Origin: Cephalothrix spiralis
Lineage: Eukaryota; Nemertea; Palaeonemertea; Archinemertea; Cephalotrichidae
Assembly (NCBI GenBank): GCA_032353305.1
Contig: JAUCNG010380925.1
Coordinates: forward strand, 1 to 11,125
DNA length: 11,125 bases
Direction of reading: 5' to 3'
Every line of letters starts with the position of its first letter. Position 1 is the stretch's first letter. Below, in pieces: positions 7,789-11,125 of the stretch. Both the position numbers and the translations under genes were made by a program. The notes under the pieces were generated by a model. The model had not been told where the DNA came from. It worked only from the letters and a program-made list of their open reading frames with translations, and did not search any database.

Positions 7789-7996
7789 AAGTACTATTTC
7801 ACTTCCGTTCGATGTTTTTGAAAATCCCGAAAATTTGAATACGGGTAATACAACTTAGGGGGTAGGTTTGATTTACTTACTAGATTTGAGCTTTAATTTA
7901 TGGCATAGGATGTTCTCAATAAGTAATAAAAATCGGGTTCATTTGTGCTCATCATGTACTGTCATTAACGTTTGTCATTGCTTTTATGTTTTGCAG

Positions 7997-8120
7997 GATC
8001 AATCTCAACTATCCACTGGAATGCACAGGTCGATTGGACATTAATTTTGAGTGATGCAACATACAGAAAACTTCCTTTCCAGCACTGAAGGTATTGCATA
8101 TTTGTTAGTTCTATAGCTAG
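7997..8120 (+). other. Exon-like block, cassette copy 1
   Basis: It is bounded by TTTTATGTTTTGCAG (acceptor with pyrimidine tract, ending 7996) and AG|GTAATG (donor at 8121); the same boundaries occur at 10601-10710. Entered in phase 1, codons from 7999 stay open for 29 residues to TGA at 8086-8088 and contain TIHWNA and LPFQ. Copy 2 in the same phase gives TIFWNA and LPFQ. However, splicing from the donor at 7196 in that phase would create TGA at the junction, so coding use from exon 1 of this copy is doubtful. It may be an untranslated exon. Confidence 0.35.
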
Positions 8121-8199
8121 GTAATGTATAGATTTTATAGTTACTGATTTTTAAAGCGGATGTTATATTTTCTTTTTTCAATTCTAAGTCGGTGATCAC

Positions 8200-8560
8200 T
8201 AGGGTGTCCTAAAATGACTTTTTTTAAATTTCATATCGATCATGGTCTCAAAAGTTCCGCTAGGGTCCACTGATAACGGAAGTCACGGAAAACATTTTTT
8301 ACTAAGTGCCGCCCTCAGCGTTTTTGGCCCAAAGTCGCTGTTTTTCAGAAATCACGATTTTCGGTCACTTTTGAATTAAAAATCGGTGTAAATGACAAAC
8401 GTTCCATTTTTTTTCAGTGCTAAAAGTTCGAATGGGTGATGATTTATCATTTTGGAGTCATGCGTTACGCTTTAATAACTTTAACCTACATTTTGAGGCC
8501 AAAATAAGTGAAGACTGTTATCATATAGAAATGTGATCATAAATTAGATTCATTTTTGTA
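8200..8560. mobile_element. Single end of a GGTGTCC-type DNA transposon (fragment)
   Basis: TAGGGTGTCCTAAAATGAC (8200-8218) begins abruptly after unrelated sequence and resembles the ends of the two nested elements upstream (GTGTCCC) and of Tc1/mariner-like MITEs generally. I found no inverted partner downstream, so the far end is lost, too diverged, or the likeness is coincidental. The right limit given is arbitrary. The sequence that follows has no open frame. Confidence 0.35.
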
Positions 8561-9240
8561 GCACAGAGTTCAACAGCTGAGTTAGTTTTATAGCTGAACT
8601 GCGTCTCCAAAAATACCTGAATTCTCTTAGTTATGTTTGTAGTTCCTATGCTTAGAACGGTGATGTGTCTATGGACTAAACCTCGTGTTTATCTTTGATT
8701 ATTCATATTTACCAGAGGATTGTGGCTGTTGGTATCGCCAGTGACAATCGAGGCCGATCACATGTCAGCGTCAGCCTGAGACCCCTAATCGTTACAACTT
8801 GTTATAGTAATGTGTAATCTAGTGTTGTAGAGGCGCCAGCCTAAGAAAAGTGGAGGGGAAAATCCAGATACCCAGAACATTTTAGCAATTATTGCTTTAA
8901 ATGGCTGTTTTCGGGTTTTTGGGCTTACTTTTCTGAAAAGTAGGACTAGACGCCACCCCGTCCATCCTCCTTTGGCGCGCAGCCAGAGCTTTAGTGTATT
9001 TTCAAAAGTTTTTTAAAATATATTTATTGAATATTTGATATTATGTGAATTATTTAAGGTGTTGTGAATATTATCAAGAATATATTCTTGATATTATATT
9101 ATTAGTTTAAGGTCGTATAATTGCAAAATGTATATTCTAGGTTTTAAATTACCGAGTAACATTATTTGAAAATGTAAAAGTGTATATATTTTGTTTCATT
9201 CAAATTAAAAAAAAATTTAACTTAATTTTAAAAAAAACAT
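8561..9240. other. Non-coding interval between the cassette copies
   Basis: No reading frame of note is present on either strand. Two G+C-richer patches (about 8735-8790 and 8940-8990, the latter with GGCGCGC) stand out from the AT-rich surroundings and may be pieces of transposable elements. An imperfect hairpin AGTTCAACAGCT/AGCTGAACT lies at 8567-8600. From 9000 on the DNA is very A+T-rich. Confidence 0.45.
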
Positions 9241-9320
9241 TATTTGAAAATAGGAACTATAGAAAATAGAGTGTAGGATTTATTTGAAAATAGGAATTAT
9301 AGGAAATAGAGTGTAGGATT
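9241..9320. repeat. Two-copy 40-bp tandem repeat
   Basis: The unit 9241-9280 (TATTTGAAAATAGGAACTAT onward) is followed directly by a second unit 9281-9320 that differs at two of 40 bases. A partial third likeness (ATTATTTGAAAAT) lies just upstream at about 9160. The high identity marks a recent tandem duplication. Confidence 0.85.
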
Positions 9321-9689
9321 TTTAAGGTAACATCAAATTAGAATGAAAAAATTGACTAATTATGTGTTAAAGTTTGCTGAAATGATTATAAAAAATTTCA
9401 AATTTTTCAAAACTAATAGCAAGTACATGTACATATAGTTTATGAAAATCTCGCAAAAATAATACTGTAGTAAATTTTAAACACGTTTCCTTAAAAAATG
9501 TGTCTATGCATAAGTTGACTGTAAATATTGTATTTTAATTTTCTGGTGAAATAGCTAAATATCTTTCCATGCATGTAATGTTTATAAAATACTAAAAGTA
9601 GGCCTAGAATCATATATCTCGCAAAACTGTAGTGTTAATTGTAAAAAAACTAGTAGTAATAAAAGAGTGTTATATACTTTAAGGATTTG

Positions 9690-10735
9690 TATGCACCAAT
9701 ATCCATATTTAACCAGAGGCCAAGTTGGCCTTAAAATAACTAAACTAACTTTACAATTGTTATATTGGATTGATACAATTGGATACAATTTATATCACGG
9801 AGTTTTAAGAAGCTATATTTCATTAATGGGTAAGTATCTTGCAATGTTTTCATATTTTTAACGCTTGTATTTGCACTATTTCGTATAATTTAACATTGTT
9901 TACGGCTGATTTATTTCGGAAAGGGGTTAATTTCGGCATACGGCACAAGGCCACAGTTTCGTACCTCCTATCTAAACCATAAAAAACCCCGATGATCGAG
10001 GCCCCGTATAAACTCCCACAAAAAAATCGGAAAAAAAATTCTTTTAACTTCAAGTTACCACGCTTATAATCTCTTCCACAAAAAAAAATTGAAGATAGGT
10101 TTAGCACAATGTTTTCGAGAAATCAGCCTTCGAAAAAAACACTTTATTTATTTTGTTAAATTTTCCGCAAAAAATTCATGTCAATATTGACCTAATCACT
10201 CCCTTCGAAAAAACCGGAAATCCTTAACCGAATTTCGAGTTGCGTCGCTTTTCATTTATAAGGCTACCACAGCTTAGTTTATAGCCAGTTTTGACTAGCT
10301 CATTCACTTTTTCCATGTTTAATCACCCAAAACGTAAGAATTTTAGTTTTTTTACGCACTATATTTGACTATGTGGTCCCGAAAGTAAGACATAACTGTA
10401 GTCTGGTGCCATACAATCATGAGGGCTTTTATAAAAGAATTGAACATAGCAAAAAGAGCCAATTTTTTAAGCAAATAAATGTAATTTTTTAAAAGCGCGT
10501 GCATACGTCGTAAACTGAACTGTGTGTAAACTAAGTGGTTTACCAAATGTGCTTATCATTTACTGTAATTCACGGTTGCCAATATTTTTGTGTTTTGCAG
10601 GATTAACTATCTTCTGGAATGCCAGAGCGATGAAACATTGGAGTATATACAAAAGTCCGTTACTTCCATTCCAGTATAGTAGCCATTAAATTCCTTAGTT
10701 GTATAGCTAGGTAAGATATGTATTTTTTAGATTTT
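9690..10735 (+). repeat. Duplicated exon/intron-like cassette, copy 2
   Basis: This is the counterpart of 6981-8140, with the order of shared blocks preserved and offsets falling from 2712 bp at the dyad to 2590 bp at the second donor. It has the same dyad (9717-9731), donor GGTAAGTATCTT (9830), acceptor GTTTTGCAG (ending 10600) and second donor TAGCTAG|GTAAGA (10711). It lacks the copy 1 MITE and carries other sequence in its intron-like interval instead. A 64-codon open frame (9667-9861) crosses the first donor; I do not regard it as a gene as it stands, since the shared blocks drift in frame between the copies. Confidence 0.6.
10601..10710 (+). other. Exon-like block, cassette copy 2
   Basis: It is bounded by the acceptor TGTTTTGCAG and the donor GTAAGATATG. 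Spliced from the donor at 9830 in phase 1, the junction codon is GGA and the frame runs 28 more residues to TAA at 10687-10689, containing TIFWNA and LPFQ, which match copy 1. With the open frame upstream (ATG 9667) this would make a product of about 83 residues, of no recognised family. A role as an untranslated exon is equally possible. Confidence 0.35.
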
Positions 10736-10750
10736 CACAAATTGCAAAAG

Positions 10751-11125
10751 TGGGGTGGGTACCAAATCTCATTTTACAATTATTTTCCATGACCCATATC
10801 AATTCTGGCTACAACGCAATTTTAAGATTTTTTCGGTCCTCCTTTTGATTGACCGGCCCTGCAAGGACTTACTAAGTCCGCTCCGGCAGGGGATAGCCAT
10901 CAACTCGGACCTGCTTCTTGTCTACTTTCTTGCACTTATCGAAAAGCACCCAGGGTTCTTTTATGTGCATGAAATATTCTCATAAATACCAAGCCGGGAC
11001 AATGCCTTTTTGTTGGCATTATTGAGCATTGGGTGTTGGTTGGTATAGTATAGGGTTAAATCGATTATTAGTGATGACCACCGAGAATTATGCTCCGATA
11101 AGACCTTGATAAACAACGAGCGCAG
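10751..11125. other. Repeat word and hairpins at the window edge, no gene
   Basis: TGGGGTGGGTACC (10751-10763) is an inverted copy of the word at 909 and 1271. A hairpin follows: CCCTGC (10857-10862) with GCAGGG (10886-10891), enclosing GGACTT/AAGTCC (10865-10870, 10874-10879) with a 3-nt loop. A second one, AATGCC/GGCATT, is near 11001-11020. A 76-codon plus-strand frame (10755-10985) spans the first hairpin but has no recognisable motif and starts inside the repeat word, so it is not called. It may be part of a dispersed repeat running off the window. Confidence 0.4.

Larger units (their letters stand above)
6981..8140 (+). repeat. Duplicated exon/intron-like cassette, copy 1
   Basis: This segment matches 9690-10735 in order: dyad AGGCCAAGTTGGCCT (7005-7019 against 9717-9731), an AT-rich block with repeated TTGGAT words, donor GTAAGTATCTT (7196 against 9830), a CATTGTTTA.GGCTGATTTATT-type block (about 7267 against 9892), a GCGCGTG block (about 7451 against 10494), acceptor TTTTGCAG (ending 7996 against 10600), a short exon-like block, and a donor after TATAGCTAG (8121 against 10711). 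Matching only in places, with different spacing, shows an old duplication. Retention of every splice-like site suggests transcribed exons, but strand and gene identity are inferred. Confidence 0.6.

Noticed and set aside
8822-8990. Inverted-repeat element bounded by GGCGCC and GGCGCGC words
   Set aside because: The similar words are in direct orientation and no extended inverted match surrounds them.
9667-9861. 64-codon plus-strand frame across the copy 2 donor
   Set aside because: The corresponding part of copy 1 is interrupted and shifts frame, so the unspliced frame is probably accidental. Only a spliced form is considered, as a weak possibility.
9850-10107. 85-codon minus-strand frame in the copy 2 intron-like interval
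   Set aside because: Biased Phe/Lys composition from A/T runs, no motif, and no counterpart in copy 1.
10755-10985. 76-codon plus-strand frame near the window end
   Set aside because: It starts within a repeat word and spans a hairpin. I recognise no family.

Overview
The window is eukaryotic nuclear DNA, A+T-rich outside and inside the gene. The signs are a metazoan-type ankyrin-repeat/protein-kinase gene, several non-autonomous DNA transposons with terminal inverted repeats and TA target duplications, GT-AG splice-like signals, and no bacterial gene organisation. The repeat load and the recurring TAGGCCTA-type words fit an invertebrate animal, perhaps a marine one. That placement is an impression and cannot be proved from the sequence alone.

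Layout: 1-400 holds fragments of a dispersed repeat with a 22-bp direct repeat and a strong hairpin. 660-1330 is C-rich/T-rich repetitive DNA with no convincing gene. 1330-2170 looks like plain intergenic DNA. 2173-3539 is a nested transposon structure: a mariner-like MITE with outer 15-bp inverted ends and TA duplications encloses a second, roughly 930-bp foldback element. Its right end lies only 83 bp before the start codon of the one clear gene.

The gene (3623-6580, + strand) is a single uninterrupted 985-codon reading frame. It encodes 13 canonical ankyrin repeats plus a degenerate N-terminal one, a linker of about 140 residues, a protein kinase domain with every catalytic landmark present, and a Ser-rich tail ending in a bipartite nuclear-localisation-like signal. 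Eight of the ankyrin repeats are near-copies at DNA level (99-bp period), which indicates recent internal expansion.

Downstream, two diverged copies of the same roughly 1.1-kb segment (about 6981-8140 and 9690-10735) each carry a 15-bp dyad, a splice-donor-like site, an intron-sized gap, an acceptor, a short exon-like block and a second donor. Copy 1 has gained a 266-bp MITE inside its intron-like interval. Between the copies lie one end of another GGTGTCC-type transposon, unassigned DNA and a two-copy 40-bp tandem repeat. The last 375 bp hold a C-rich repeat word and two small hairpins.

The ankyrin half should bind a protein partner and the kinase half should phosphorylate it or an associated substrate, possibly in the nucleus. 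The transposon next to the promoter and the duplicated exon-like cassettes are the main candidates for undescribed regulatory or splicing structure.
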